Shown in pieces: positions 35,536-47,949 of a stretch of DNA of 64,000 nt (its first letter is position 1; each line of letters starts with the position of its first letter). Origin of the DNA: Cephalotus follicularis (taxonomy: Eukaryota; Streptophyta; Magnoliopsida; Oxalidales; Cephalotaceae); assembly GCA_001972305.1 (NCBI GenBank), contig BDDD01001367.1:1-64000 (forward strand), given 5' to 3'. A model generated the notes under the pieces. That model saw only the letters and a list, made by a program, of their open reading frames with translations. It was not told the DNA's origin and did no database searches. A program made the translations under genes and the position numbers.

Positions 35536-36259
35536 TGATGTGGGAAAAAATTAAGTTAAATTTGATGCGACACGTGTCCTTATGCAAACAAGGCCAAGTG
35601 TTCAAGTGACAGGAATTGATGAGTTAAAGGCAGAGGAAGCCTGTTGACCTGTAAAACAGTGATATAAGGAGGACTCTTTCTCGGCATAAGTGCCGAGGAC
35701 ACCCAGTGATTTTAATGTAAACATTATCCACCTCGGATCCATGTCCGAGGACACCATTTGAGGCAACTCAGCCGAGGACATCCTCGGCCACATAACAAGT
35801 CTATTCCAAATGACTATAATCAGGGAGTCAGGGAAGCTACAACTTAAGGAGGACCTCTCCTCGGCATAAGTGCCGAGGACACGCCCAATGGTTCTATTTC
35901 CAAGATCTATCCCCTCAGGCAAAGAACCAAAGGCCATCCAATTCAAATACAGGTCTATGGGCCGAGAAGACTTCGAGGTCAGGGGCCGACTATCTCATTA
36001 GCCTCACATCAGCTCCTCTCCTCGGATAGAAGGTCTCCTCCTCATTCACGGAATGGGGATAGGGAGTTAGCCTAAATTCTAGGGATCCTTATCCTCTAAG
36101 TAAAGGAGATAAAGATAACTACCAACAGATATGGAAGATAGGATAAAGAGATTAACTACAACAGATTTCACGGGATCTACACTTATCCAAACAAGGAGAT
36201 AGAATCATGATCAACTACAACAAAGGAAAGAAGAGAAAAATCAGGTGGAGATAAGGGAA
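35536..36259 (+). repeat. Tat LTR, 5' part (about 724 bp)
   Basis: It starts tgatgtgggaaaaaattaag and matches 39160-39883 with about 8 differences (near 99%). It is preceded by AGAAT. The match to LTR stops abruptly at gataagggaaa, where gag sequence begins. Confidence 0.9.
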
Positions 36260-39159
36260 AAGTGGTGCAGGGCAAAGATGAGACACTAAGAGATTACCTT
36301 TCTAGGTTCAACAAAGAATCTCTTACAGTGAAGGACCTGGAGCCGTCCTTTGCTCTGGCAGCCTTGAACAATGGGCTGAGGAGCAACTCGAGATTCACTT
36401 TCTCTCTATTGAAAAAGCCCGCCAAAGACATGGCAAACCTGTTGAAGAGGGCAGAGAGATATGTGAACGCAGAGGAAGAGATGTTGGCCAGAAAGCAAAA
36501 AGCACCTTGGACTGGCCAACAAGAGGAGAGAAGGGAGCCCTCACGAAATACTCCCGAGAGAAGAGAGAAGAGGAAGGAGAGGTCGGACCTGACCAAGGGG
36601 GACCTCAGACACAAGCTTTCTAGGCGAGAAGGCACATCCAGGGGTGGAGCACCAATACCATCCTATAACACCTTTGCTCCCCTCCTGGATACACGTACAA
36701 AGATACTTGCAGTGGAGCAAGATAAAGTGCCCTTCCAATGGCCCGAGAAGATGAGGGCCCCAGCAGAGAATAGAAGTGTAGAGAAGTACTGCCGCTATCA
36801 TCGTGACCACGGTCACGATACGGAGGAGTGCAGGCAGTTGAAAAACCAGATTGAGGATCTGATAAGGAAGGGACATCTACGCAAATATGTTGACAGGGAT
36901 GCTCCCCAAGGAAGGAGAGAGCAGAGAAGAGAAGAGGCTCATCGGCAGGAGGAGCAACAACAACAACAACAACCCAGAGGTGTCATCCACACCATCTCTG
37001 GAGGGGTCGCGTCTAGGGGCGACGACTCTAATGCAAGGAAGGCCTATGGGAGACAGTCCCTAGCTGTACAACAAGTTCCTCACAGCAAAAGGCTTAGAAC
37101 TGGCGGAGATGAGGAGGTGATATCCTTCTCGGAGGCGGAATATGAGGGAGTACGTCTTCCTCACGATGACCCAGTGGTAGTGACTCTTCTGGTAGAGCTC
37201 TTTACCATGAAGAGGATTCTGATTGATAATGGCAGTTCGGCCGACATCCTGTATAAGCACGCATTTGATCAGCTGAGGATACCGGTCGACCAGTTGAAGC
37301 CAGTTAAAACCCCACTGGTTGGTTTTGCAGGGGAAAGGATCCACCCTCTAGGATCTATTAACCTGTCCGTGGTTGCAGGTACAGCCCCACGTCAGTCTCA
37401 GGTCGAGATGACATTTCTGGTGGTGGACACTCCCAGCCCTTACAATGCTATAGTAGGGCGACCAGGATTGAACTTGTTGGAGGCCATAGTGTCTACGAGA
37501 CACTTGCTGATGAAGTTTCCCACAAGGTTTGGCGTGGGGGAGGTCCGAGGAGATCAAGAGGTGGCAAGAAGATGTTACAAAACAGCCATCACTGATAAGG
37601 GTAAAGGTAAAGTCCTTACCATAGCAAACGTGGAACTCAGAGGAGACATGGAACCTGAGCGTCCACAACCAGTGGAAGATGTTCTCCAAGTACCCGTGGA
37701 AGAGGGTAATGATGAGAAACTACTCCAAGTTGGCTCACAGCTTGGAGAGGCGGAGAAGGAGGAGTTAATAACATTCCTCCGTGATAACAAGGATGTGTTT
37801 GCATGGTCGGCAGAGGAGGTCCCTGGCATCAGTCCAGAAGTCATGGTTCATAAGCTGAGCGTGGATCCAGCTAGGCCACCGATCAGACAGAAGAAGAGGA
37901 ACTTTGCCCTTGAGAGGCAACAAGCAATAGCCGAGGAAGTGAGCAAATTGCTACAGAACAGTGGCCTCTTGAGCCTTGAGGACCTCTTCCAGTTGAGCCT
38001 TGGCGGCCCGAGAAACTTCCTTCTCCTCCATCACCTCAAGCCTCAGATTATCATTCCTCTCCAAAATGATTGAGTAGTTCTCAATCAGGAGATGGTTATT
38101 GTTCAAAGCCTGCATAGGAAGATGAAATTAGCACAAGGAAATATACAAGAACAAACAGTACAAGCAGAGGACCTCCATTTACCTCAAATTGGATTTGCAA
38201 GCACTTGTGCACAAGGTCCTTGCTAGACCATTTTTCTCTCTGCTTCAGCTCATCCGGGAAGAGGCAAAGTGAGCTGAGGGCAAAGGGAACCCCTGGAGTA
38301 TTCAAGCTAGAGGAGCCCTTCCCAACTCCTTCTAGCTCATCCAACATCCTATCCACATCTCTGGGGGGAGGCAGAATGATGGGGACGTCAGCAGTTCGCC
38401 CGAGGATGGACTCTATCTCGGTTTCAGTGATAAACCTCCCCCTTTTAGGTGGAAGCTTGTCCGAGGAATGGTCATCCCCGGGGCGTTTGGTCCCTTTGCC
38501 TTTGACCCCGACCCTCTTTAACTGCCTAGCCCCGGCAGCAGCATCCTTGGCCCTTTGTTTGGCCCCCTCTGCAGCCTTCTTCTTGGCAGCCTCCTCGGCC
38601 ACCTTTTGTCTGGTCGCCTCCTCGGCAGCTTTCTGTCTGGCCTCTTCCTCGGCCTCTTTTTGCTTCTCTGCAGCTGAGTCAGAGGTGGGATTGGAGCCCC
38701 TGCATGCAGAGAACAAAGTTTGGAAACTTCTTCGAGAAGACATTGCTGCGAAGGCAGAGGTCAAAAACGTTAGAAAAACAAAATTAAACAAGTTAGAAGA
38801 AATACGAAGACAAAAAGAAGACGGAGGAGATGAAAGTTTAATACAATTTTCTCCCATCTCTTGGGACACGGATGGGGCCGGGGATCCCACGCTCCCAGGA
38901 GCTTCCTCGGCCTCGGACCAGTGTGACCCCCGCCTCGGGTCAGCACTTAGGCCAGCCCGTATCAGGCGCCCCTCGGTGACGACAGTATTCACCTCCTCGG
39001 GCTTCAAACTGATAAGCCTATTCAAGTCTTGGTCCTCGGCTGCTGTGTAAGAAGAGGTTTGATAGTAAGCATAGCAAAGGTGGATTACCTGGGCCATGGC
39101 TCTCAACTCTGCTCCTTGTCCTCTGACCAAGCTCAGAGAACAAGGACCAGGAGGGCATA
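36260..39159 (+). mobile_element. Internal part of a shortened Tat element (copy 2)
   Basis: Plus-strand pol parts (36262 to about 37965) show gag, a zinc knuckle (CRYHRDHGHDTEECRQL), protease (LIDNGSSADILYKHAF) and the start of reverse transcriptase (KLSVDPARPPIRQKKRNF). The parts shared with the Tat copy at 701-11379 are near-identical to it in protein. From about 37968 to 39120 the sequence is the antisense passenger gene, followed by the polypurine tract ending at 39159. The copy is clearly shortened and cannot be complete. Confidence 0.85.
37968..39120 (-). pseudogene. Antisense passenger gene, copy 2 (partial)
   Basis: The minus strand carries blocks like those of the gene at 2214-4512: LKPEEVNTVVTEGRLIRAGL (against LEPEDVNSTVTEDRLVQAGL), an acidic serine-rich stretch, an Ala/Lys/Glu-rich charged helix expanded relative to copy 1, a block before the coiled coil (LDELEGVG, PGVPFALSSLCLFPDELKQR) and the start of the coiled coil. 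Gaps have GT and AG borders at the same places as copy 1 (gtattaaac to ttcgcag; gag followed by gtaaatgg). This supports true splicing of the family's antisense transcript. The copy is partial. Confidence 0.7.
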
Positions 39160-40221
39160 TGATGTGGGAAAAAATTAAGTTAAATTTGATGCGACACGTG
39201 TCCTTATGCAAACGAGGCAAAGTGTTCAAGTGACAGGAATTGATGAGTTAAAGGCAGAGGAAGCCTGTTGACCTGTAAAACAGTGATATAAGGAGGACTC
39301 TTTCTCGGCATAAGTGCCGAGGACACCCAGTGATTTTAATGTAAACATTATCCACCTCGGATCCATGTCCGAGGACACCATTTGAGGCAACTCAGCCGAG
39401 GACATCCTCGGCCACATAACAAGTCTATTCCAAATGACTATAATCAGGGAGTCAGGGAAGCTACAACTTAAGGAGGACCTCTCCTCGGCATAAGTGCCGA
39501 GGACACGCCCAATGGTTCTATTTCCAAGATCTATCCCCTCAGGCGAAGAACCAAAGGACATCCAATTCAAATACAGGTCTATGGGCCGAGAAGACTTCGA
39601 GGTCAGGGGCCGACTATCTCATTAGCCTCACATCAGCTCCTCTCCTCGGATAGAAGGTATCCTCCTCATTCACGGAATGGGGATAGGGAGTTAGCCTAAA
39701 TTCTAGGGATCCTTATCCTCTAAGTAAAGGAGATAAGGATAACTACCAACAGATATGGAAGATAGGATAAAGAGATTAACTACAACAGATTTCACGGGAT
39801 CAACACTTATCCAAACAAGGAGATAGAATCATGATCAAATACAACAAAGGAAAGAAGAGAAAAATCAGGTGGAGATAAGGGAAATCCCGAGATCCTCGGA
39901 ATTTCCTTAGGGGACAGTCATCAACTCCGAATTTCATGCTCAATCAATTACCAAACACCACTATAAATACAAGTTCAACACACTGAACAAAGGTCAGCAT
40001 TTTTTACACTACAAAGAGCATAATCTCCCATCTGCACTTGACTAACTTGAGCATCGGAGTGTCCCCGGGAGAACAACCTCCTGGGCCTTCACCATTGTTG
40101 CTACTTGTGCAGGTGTCCGAGATCAGATTCTTCCTTAAGGCATTAGTGACAAAGCGTTTCTCTTAACAAATAAAAGTCCTCCACGTAGGATACTGTTGAG
40201 AGAAGGATTTCTGCATCAACA
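39160..40221 (+). repeat. Complete Tat LTR (1062 bp)
   Basis: It begins tgatgtgggaaaa directly after the polypurine tract and ends gcatcaaca. The end is the mirror of the tgttgat start of the minus-strand Tat LTRs. It contains two ctcggcataagtgccgag hairpins. The sequence after it (atatc) does not repeat the AGAAT seen at 35531. Confidence 0.9.
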
Positions 40222-40576
40222 ATATCTATATTTCTTACTAATTAAAATATTATCATCATCAATGATAAAACAATACATTGATAAAGGAATGTTTGATCAA
40301 GAAAAAAAGTTATAGAGTTTATTAATTAAAAATTAAAAATAACGAAAAAAGTATATTATCAATCTTTTATACGATTCCTCAATTCCTCCTTCTTTTACCT
40401 CTCTATATGAAAGTTGTGTCTCTCTCTCCCTTGTTGAAAACGAAAAAAAGGAGAACCCTAAAATAAATAAAAAGTTAAAAAAAAACATGAGTATGATTAT
40501 AGGGATATAAATTGTCATTTAAAAATTAATATGAGGATAAAATTATCCAAACTGAAATTTTCATTAATCTCTCCAC
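40222..40576. other. AT-rich sequence after the Tat LTR
   Basis: Unassigned A/T-rich sequence between the complete Tat LTR and the next LTR-like insertion. Nothing was recognised. Confidence 0.5.
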
Positions 40577-40581
40577 AGTTG

Positions 40582-43500
40582 TGTAATACCCCGCATCCGG
40601 ACAACAAACCTGAGGCGTTACATTCAATAACAATTACAATAGTCGTGCCTAGGATAAAGATAAATTTAAAACTTCAACACATATATGCTCCAAACTTTAT
40701 AAAAGTAAGAATACAATTATTACAAGCCTGGATTAAAAGTACACACTTAATTAAAAGGTACAATACTTATACATAAATATTAAAGCAATAAAATGGTACA
40801 ATTGGCAGACAGTAACTACGAGCTTCCACGTTCACTGGGCCCTGAAGATCCACCCGAAATCAAAGTAAAAACCCTATCCCGAAAGATGGGTTAGCTATAG
40901 GACCAAACAAGTATATCCCCATGCGGAGATTATGCTATATGAACAATATACAATAATTGTGTATAATATCAGTGTAGACAATATCAATGTGAACAATAAA
41001 AGTAGACAGTGTGTGGATGATGAATGCCAATTACGATCTACCATCCGTATACAACCGTCCCATACCGACAGATAAGAATGAGATCTATACAATCAATCCT
41101 ATCAATCATCTATCAGACAATCAATCAATCAATAATTCTATAGAGTTTATTGCCTTTCAATATGGTGTCAATGTTAGTATCAATAGTCTACATCACAAGA
41201 AGGCAGTCCTTGTAAAAAGGGTGATGGACACATCTAATCGTCTAGGATTGCCCAATCCCTACTAATTAGATCTTCTAGCCAATGCTAGGAATCACTCAAC
41301 CCGAAGAGAGCGCAATACAATGGTAGCTGCTGCCCGAAGGGTGCTAAGATCAATAGTAGTTTTTGCTCGAAGGGAGCTAAGAATAAGTTAGACAGGATAA
41401 GACATCCAATGAGTCTGACCAGAATCACTAGGCCACTCTATAAGAATAATACAATGTAATCAATCAATCAATCATTCAAAGTTAATAGCCAATAGGCGAC
41501 AAATATCTAACCAGAAAGAACAGGATGGCTATACGACTATCGCCCACTTCCTGCCTAGAGGTCGCTAAGCATCTATGGTCACGGTCAATTAATCAATCAA
41601 TCAATCAATATCAATATCAGTTAGTGACAATATCACTAACCAATAAGCAACAGATGTCTAATCGAAGTGGAATAATGTTAGATAGGATGACCCAACAAGC
41701 CATTGGATGGGTTTTCGTATTGTATCTATCCATGTATATAAACAATCTTATTCCTGATATATGACACGTGCTATTTTGTTTATAATTTTATACGGCAAAA
41801 TCACTTGTGTTTTATCATATAATCGAAATAGTTATTATAAATCTACTTACGCTTGTGATGCCCTGACACGAGGTTGGATGCCAAGCATGAAGGCAGTGAG
41901 TATGGCTACCTTACTCCTTATGTCAAATTAGTTCCAAGTTATAGGTTCATTTTGTGGGCATTAGTGAACTGGATAGACTTGCGCGTATGTTGCCATCTGT
42001 GTTGGGACACTAGGGTAAATACGGGGTACGCGCTGGGAGCGTGTATACTGAACAGGACCCACGAAGGAGACACTATTTGGATAGTCGTTATTCTCGTGTC
42101 AATAGTGACTCCTACTTGTTACGGTTGTGTGTAAGTGTTAGTCACTTAGAGTTTTCGAACTCGTCTGATCCTTATACCTAAGCGACTGCTCTATATTGTA
42201 TGGAGACTGTTATACTTTGATCTCCACCTTACCCAGTTCTTGCGTCGGACTGGCAATCGGTGGTCTTTGGGTATGATTGAATCTATACGAATGTAAGCGA
42301 GTGTGCAATATGAAATTGTCACACCTGAGCGAAGGTGATCGGCTCTATCATGGTCTGATTGTATTGTGGACTTATGAAATCCTTGGCCAAGGTTGAGGTG
42401 GACTGAAAATTAGATTTTTGGAGAGTCTACCCAAAGTCCTAGTGATGATCAGATATTTTAGGCATTAGGTATAATCTAGGTTTGACACATATCTTTACTC
42501 TAGACCTTAATCGGTGCCAAGTATGACAAGGGATTATAGTACACGTGAACATACGACTTAAAAAATCTAGCGTTACGACGGTGTGTAATAAATTATGGAT
42601 AAATTAATTTGATTAATTTTTTCCATCTGGATAATATTGGATATTATTTCAGGAGCATTTAAATAGGACTGAAACTATTTAGAATGGCTTAACTTAACCA
42701 TAGGGGTATTTCGATAATTTATGAATACCGATTATAACCGAGATTTTATAGGGTCCCTGCCCGATAATGATTAGTTCATAAATATGTTGAACATATTAAG
42801 TCTTGGTGAAATTTATAAAATCAAATATCGGTTAGGTAGATTTTGTAATTTGTGAAAACACATTTGCTTGATCTTACTTGATCAATATTCGAAGGGATAT
42901 GTGGCATCATTAAAATGAGTTGGACTCATTTGAATATGAGTTAGACTCAATATGCTTGACCAGCCTTCAAAGCGTCGACGCCTTTTGGAAAAGCGTCGAC
43001 GCTTAGCCACGTCTAAGCGTCAATGTCTTGTGGAAAGACGTCGACGCTTAGCCCGTCTAAGCGTCAGCACTTTTGGAAAAGCGTCGACGCTTAGAACGGC
43101 AACGTGGGTGCCTGCTGCAGGCGCGCTATACGCGCACGATCTCTCTCCCACTCCCAGCGATATTTTCTCCCATCTGAGCATGTTGAGATCATGGGATCAT
43201 GTTATTTCTCAAAAAAAAAAAACACTGATCCATGATGTGAAAGAGTGGATGAGTGGGTGCGTTCCAAGAGAGAGAAAAATAAGGGTGGCATATAAACAGG
43301 TTTGAAAAACCTGGACGAGAGAGAGTAAGTGCAATACACTATTCGGCGAGTTCTGAGCACACTTAGAGTGATATCCTTTCACTAATTTCTGCACCAAGCT
43401 TGAAGCTAACCTAGGGTGGATTGCCATTGACAACACTTGTCAATCCCAATTTACTCTTTGTGAGCATTGTAACAGAGATAGAACAAAAACCGGAAACTGT

Positions 43501-44221
43501 TTTTGAGGGCTGTTGCCATTAGCACTTCTGAAGCTAGGTGACTTGGAGGAACTCAAAGTTTCAAAGGGAATCTTCTCAAGCTAGAAGCGGCAAAGAAGGA
43601 AGGAGCCATCACCGAACGGTATGAACTCCTTGTCTCTCTATGTAGCCATGTTTGTGTGTCACCATTTTACAATCAATCTAGCAGTTAATACAGTTCTATA
43701 TGTGTATAATCATTTGCATTTTCGATAAAGATTTCCTACTAATTGCTTTGAAGCTTGTGATGTGTTGGTTAAATCATAAATAGGAGGCTAGACTCAAATC
43801 TGATGTCCTCTAAACTCCATTCTTCCTTCAATGGTGATTGTAAATGTAAGAGATGAAGAGAATGAGAAAGGGATAGAGGCTGGTGGTGCAGCAGTAAAGG
43901 GAGAGAGGGTGAGGAGAGTGTTTTTGTTATGAGAGTGAGAGAAGAGTTTGTTTATAAAGGAGAATGAGTGGTCTAGAAGTGTTTAAAACGAGTGGTTTGT
44001 AATGCACGCGACTCCACACTTCCGAAACTCAACTTAAATGTACTTGAACGATAAATGAAATATGCAAACTCAATCAATACAATAAGAATGAGTATAGAAA
44101 ATACTCTAATCTTGTCAATAACAATACATCGAGTATATAAAATACCCCAATCAATCAATACAGTACAATACAATAATACATACATGCGATAAAATACAAT
44201 ACGATAGTTCGGGTCGTTACA
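40582..44221 (-). mobile_element. Probable solo LTR of a second long-LTR family
   Basis: Read on the minus strand it starts tgtaacgacccgaactatcg and ends gatgcggggtattaca, so it has TG...CA ends. It is flanked by agttg (40577-40581) and agtta (44222-44226), a 5-bp duplication with one change. No coding region was seen. The length of 3.6 kb may include a nested LTR: a plus-strand LTR-like start (tgtgatgccctgacacgagg) lies at 41854, and a TATA-like catataaaca lies at about 43289. AATC-rich microsatellites (41115-41135, 41459-41475, 41588-41612) and a 46-bp repeat lie inside. Confidence 0.55.
42967..43096. repeat. 46-bp tandem repeat with GCGTCGACGC palindromes
   Basis: Three units start near 42967, 43013 and 43059. 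Each has aagcgtc followed by a cttttggaaaagcgtcgacg type core. The decamer GCGTCGACGC is a perfect palindrome and occurs three times, once more as a variant (gacgtcgacgc). Confidence 0.8.
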
Positions 44222-44226
44222 AGTTA

Positions 44227-44669
44227 TTCACAATTTTGTTTTTGGACAATAGTTTTGAGTTGTTGTCTCATTATCTACTGTGACAAAGGATTACAACAGT
44301 TTATATTTTAGTTACTAAATATCAATATAATGCACTATAGTCTCCAACAATAAGAGTTGAAGTCTTACTGCATTGTCAAACTCAACCTAACTTAAATATG
44401 AAAAATCAAATTGATAAGGGTAAATCAAATTGGTAAGAATACAAAAAGTGAAGGGCTAAATTTGTAAAAATAGAATGTTCCTAGGTGAACAAATCTAAGT
44501 TAGAAGGTAAATATGTAATAACTTGTATTTTCTGGGATCCAAAATTAATGAAGTTACTTAAAAATAATTTTTTTTAATACTATCGCATTAATAATAGATA
44601 ACTTTCCAAATATATAATTTACACGTTAACTAATTTTTTTATTTAATGAAAAAAAACATAATATATTAT
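44227..44669. other. AT-rich spacer
   Basis: Unassigned sequence between the probable solo LTR and the Mutator-like end. Confidence 0.5.
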
Positions 44670-45523
44670 AGGGTAAATTACACAAAAACACTTAAGTTTT
44701 ATCTCCGCGGACACTTTAGCACCTGAAGATTCAAAACAGAAACTTTGACACTTATGATGCTGTTTGGTAGACAGTTAGACACCTGACGTTAATCCGCTGT
44801 TAGTTGATCCGTTAGTTTAACACTTCCACGTCAGCATTATACCAAGCACATTTTATTAATACCAAAATTACCCTTCCTCCTCAAACTCACCACCTTCAGG
44901 TCATCTCTTTTGCGTTTTTTCTTTCCTCTCGTCTCTCTCGTCTCTCTGTCATCTCATTTACATGGAAACCGAAACATCTTTCCTCTCAAATTAGAGTACC
45001 GGTGACCACTTATCTGTGCGCCGCCGTCGACCTTCGATCAAGCCATCAAGACTCACAAGACTCACTTAGGTTACATATCTTACTTTTGGTTTAAATTTCT
45101 TACAATATTTTTTTTGATAGATGTTGTTTTGGGTTATATAAATTTGGGCAATAACTGAAAATATGGGCATTGAAATTATCTTGGTTAATTTGATGTGGTT
45201 GTGGGTTTCCATTTATAGCTGCATCTGTAAATTTCTGGGTTAGTTCGATCAACCCTAGTTTTTTTTTTTTGCAGTAACTGAATCAGATGAAATTGACTAC
45301 ATAACTGTTGGGTTGAAATGATTTTTGGTTGCCATTGAAATTTCTTTTTCATGAATAATTGCTTGATTAATTTTTGTTTCTGAAATTATTCAGTGGTATA
45401 TATCCTTACTACTACATACGGAGTTGTGGTTACAATATCCAAAAGTAATGGGTCCCTATGTACTTCTCTGTGCAATTTATTTCCTAATATTGGTGTTACA
45501 ATGTGGCTTCTATGTGCATTGAC
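44670..45523. mobile_element. One end of a Mutator-like element
   Basis: The terminal stretch agggtaaattacacaaaaac, continuing cacttaag, matches the left end of the element at 22848. The similarity continues for about 80 bp (gacactttagcacctgaaga). A CT-rich stretch follows as in the first element. No opposite end is present, because the sequence is cut where Tat LTR sequence resumes at 45524. The interior shows no recognisable gene piece. Confidence 0.55.
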
Positions 45524-45858
45524 GAGATCCTCAGAATTTCCTTAGGGGACAGTCATCAACTCCGAATTTCATGCTCAATCAATTACCAAACACCACTATA
45601 AATACAAGTTCAACACACTGAACAAAGGTCAGCAATTTTTACATTCAAGAGAGTATAATATTTCATCTGCACTTGACTAACTTGAGTGTCGGAGTGTCCC
45701 CGGGAGAACAACCTCCTGGGCCTTCACCATTGTTGTTACTTTGTGCAGGTGTCCGAGATCAACTTTCTTCCTCAAGGCATCAGTGACAAAGCGTTTCTCT
45801 TAACAAATCAAAGTCCTCCACGTAGGATACTGTTGAGAGAAGGATTTCTGCATCAACA
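45524..45858 (+). repeat. Tat LTR, 3' part (about 335 bp)
   Basis: It matches 39893-40221 with about 7% differences by eye and ends gcatcaaca followed by AGAAT (45859-45863), the same duplication as at 35531-35535. In LTR coordinates it begins within about ten bases of where the piece at 35536-36259 stops. Confidence 0.85.
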
Positions 45859-45980
45859 AGAATAAATAAAGGAATTCATAATAAGAAAAACTCTTATTCT
45901 CTCTTACTTTCTCTCTCAATTTCTCTTTGAATCTCTTTATAGTGCAATCTTCTTTTGTGAGTTAACCTCTTAAGTTTATA
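45859..45980 (+). repeat. Copia left LTR, second part
   Basis: It matches 51711-51830 with about six differences. It is followed by the primer binding site gttatcagcacgaga. Confidence 0.85.
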
Positions 45981-46057
45981 ATACGTTATCAGCACGAGAC
46001 TCTATCAAACTGAGATTTGAGGTAATTTGAACTAGTCTTTCAAATATATGTACACAC

Positions 46058-46064
<7 letters not shown>

Positions 46065-46122
<58 letters not shown>

Positions 46123-46195
46123 GATTAATGGTTTCACCGATTGGTCGACGTACCGCCTATGTGTGGAAACGTATATATATATATATATATATATA
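46065..46195. repeat. (AAT)n and (AT)n microsatellites
   Basis: A run of about 19 AAT units at 46065-46122 and a TA run at about 46171-46194, both in the copia leader. Confidence 0.9.
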
Positions 46196-46575
46196 AAATA
46201 AAGTTTCGCGTTTTCATCTTTTGTACGGAGTACCGACAGCGTATGAAAACGTATGTCTCTATTATTACTTTAATGTATTACTTATCTGTGCGAATCACCA
46301 TATACGTGGAGTGAAACATTATTATGATTTATTGTTCTTGAGGTACCATTTGTCTACTGGAATTGCCCGAGACTTAGTGGGAACCTATATATTTAATATC
46401 TAACGGTACCACTTTACGATTTATAGGTGAGAATCCGTTTACTGCTTTATATATTTACATTATTTGCTTTATGATCAATTTTAATTATTGCAATTATCTA
46501 ACATTTGATATATTTAATAATGTAAGTAAGGATATTGTCATATATCTATATATATTTATTATTGGAAACAATTAT

Positions 46576-46728
46576 CATCACTTGAGGTGGTGACTTAGTG
46601 GTAGGAAGCCGCTCGTTCATACATGAGGTCCGGCGTTCGAGTCTCGGCAAACCCCATTATGCTCAAGTGGTCTCATGAAAATGAGCGTGGCCTATGATTG
46701 GACCAATGAAGTCCCATTTTTTTTTTTC
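46576..46728 (+). mobile_element. tRNA-derived SINE
   Basis: An RNA polymerase III box A (gtgacttagtggtaggaag, about 46590) and box B (gcgttcgagtc, about 46633) lie about 40 bp apart, as in tRNA genes. A short unrelated body follows, ending in a T run at 46717-46727. Such T tails occur in some plant SINEs. It is inserted in the leader of the copia element, so it moved after that element. A flanking attat-like duplication is possible but short. Confidence 0.7.
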
Positions 46729-46798
46729 ATTATAGTAAACTTTATTTATTTACTATGTATAAATGACATTTATTTTTATCTTTTGATTCAGTATAAAA

Positions 46799-47865
46799 AT
46801 GACAAATATTGAAAATCAGAAATTCATTACTCTTGATATTTCTGGAAAGAATTATCTATCATTGATACTTGATGTAAAACTGCATTTGAGTGCTAAGAAA
46901 TTGAGGCATACAATTGATGAAGATAATGCAGCATCAAATGAGGAATGCGTCACTGCGCTGATTTTCCTAAGGCATCATATTGATGATGGCCTGAAATATG
47001 AATATTTAACTGTTGAAAATCCACTTGAACTGTGGCAAAACCTAAATGATAGGTTTGAACACTTGAAAGATGTTGTACTGCCAAAGGCATTGAATGATTG
47101 GTCACAGCTACGATTTCAAGATTTTAAAACAGTTTCAGAATATAATTTCATGTTGTTCAAAATTGTATCACAATTAAAGATGTGTAGTGAAGTTATCACC
47201 GATGATATGTTACTGGAGAAAACATATCGAACATTTCATGCATCCAATGTGTTACTCAACAACAGTATAGGTTGCAAGGGTTCAAGAAATATCATGAACT
47301 AATTGGATCTCTTCTTATTACGGAGCAAAATAATGAATTACTCCTGCAAAATCATGAAAGTCATCCGACTGGTTCAGCCCCTTTACCAGAGGTAAATGCA
47401 ACATCGTCAGACTTTAGAGGACGAGTAAGAGGGCGTGGACGAGGACGTGGAAGAGGAGGTGGCAGTGGAAGAAATCAAAATTTCTTGGGGCTACGTAATA
47501 ATAATAGCATGAAATGGCAAAATCCTGATACAAAACAACGTCAAAAATGGCGCAATCCTGGACAATCCAGTAAGGATGAACAAACCCAAAATAAAAAGGG
47601 TAATTGCAACCGATGTGGTATGGAAGGTCATTGGTACCGTGCTTGTCGCACATCAAAACATTGGGTCGACTTATATCAAGCTTCTTTAAAAGAGAAAGAC
47701 AAACGAATTGAAACAAATTTTATAGGTTATTGTGACCCTTTGGAAACTACACAATCAAACTTTGGTTCAATGGGTATAACCCATTTGGACATTGTTGATT
47801 TCGTAACTGATCCAAACAAGAAAATGAATCAAGTGATTGTCGACGAAGACTTCCATCTCGGTTGA
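46799..47865 (+). CDS. gag region of the copia element
   Basis: The region shows a copia gag domain (LRHHIDDGLKYEYLTVENPL, then LWQNLNDRFEHLKD), an RG-rich stretch (about 47410-47475) and the zinc knuckle CNRCGMEGHWYRAC at about 47608. It would form the particle shell and bind RNA. It is broken. Confidence 0.8.
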
Positions 47866-47949
47866 TATTATGTGCTATTGTTTTAATGTTTATCACTTTT
47901 GAATAAAGTGCTTATGAAGTTAAATATAACATAGTTATATTTAACATGT

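Noticed and set aside
38205-39050. Plus-strand frame of 281 codons
   Set aside because: It is the complement of the antisense passenger gene of Tat copy 2. The minus-strand reading matches the related gene at 2214-4512; this one matches nothing.
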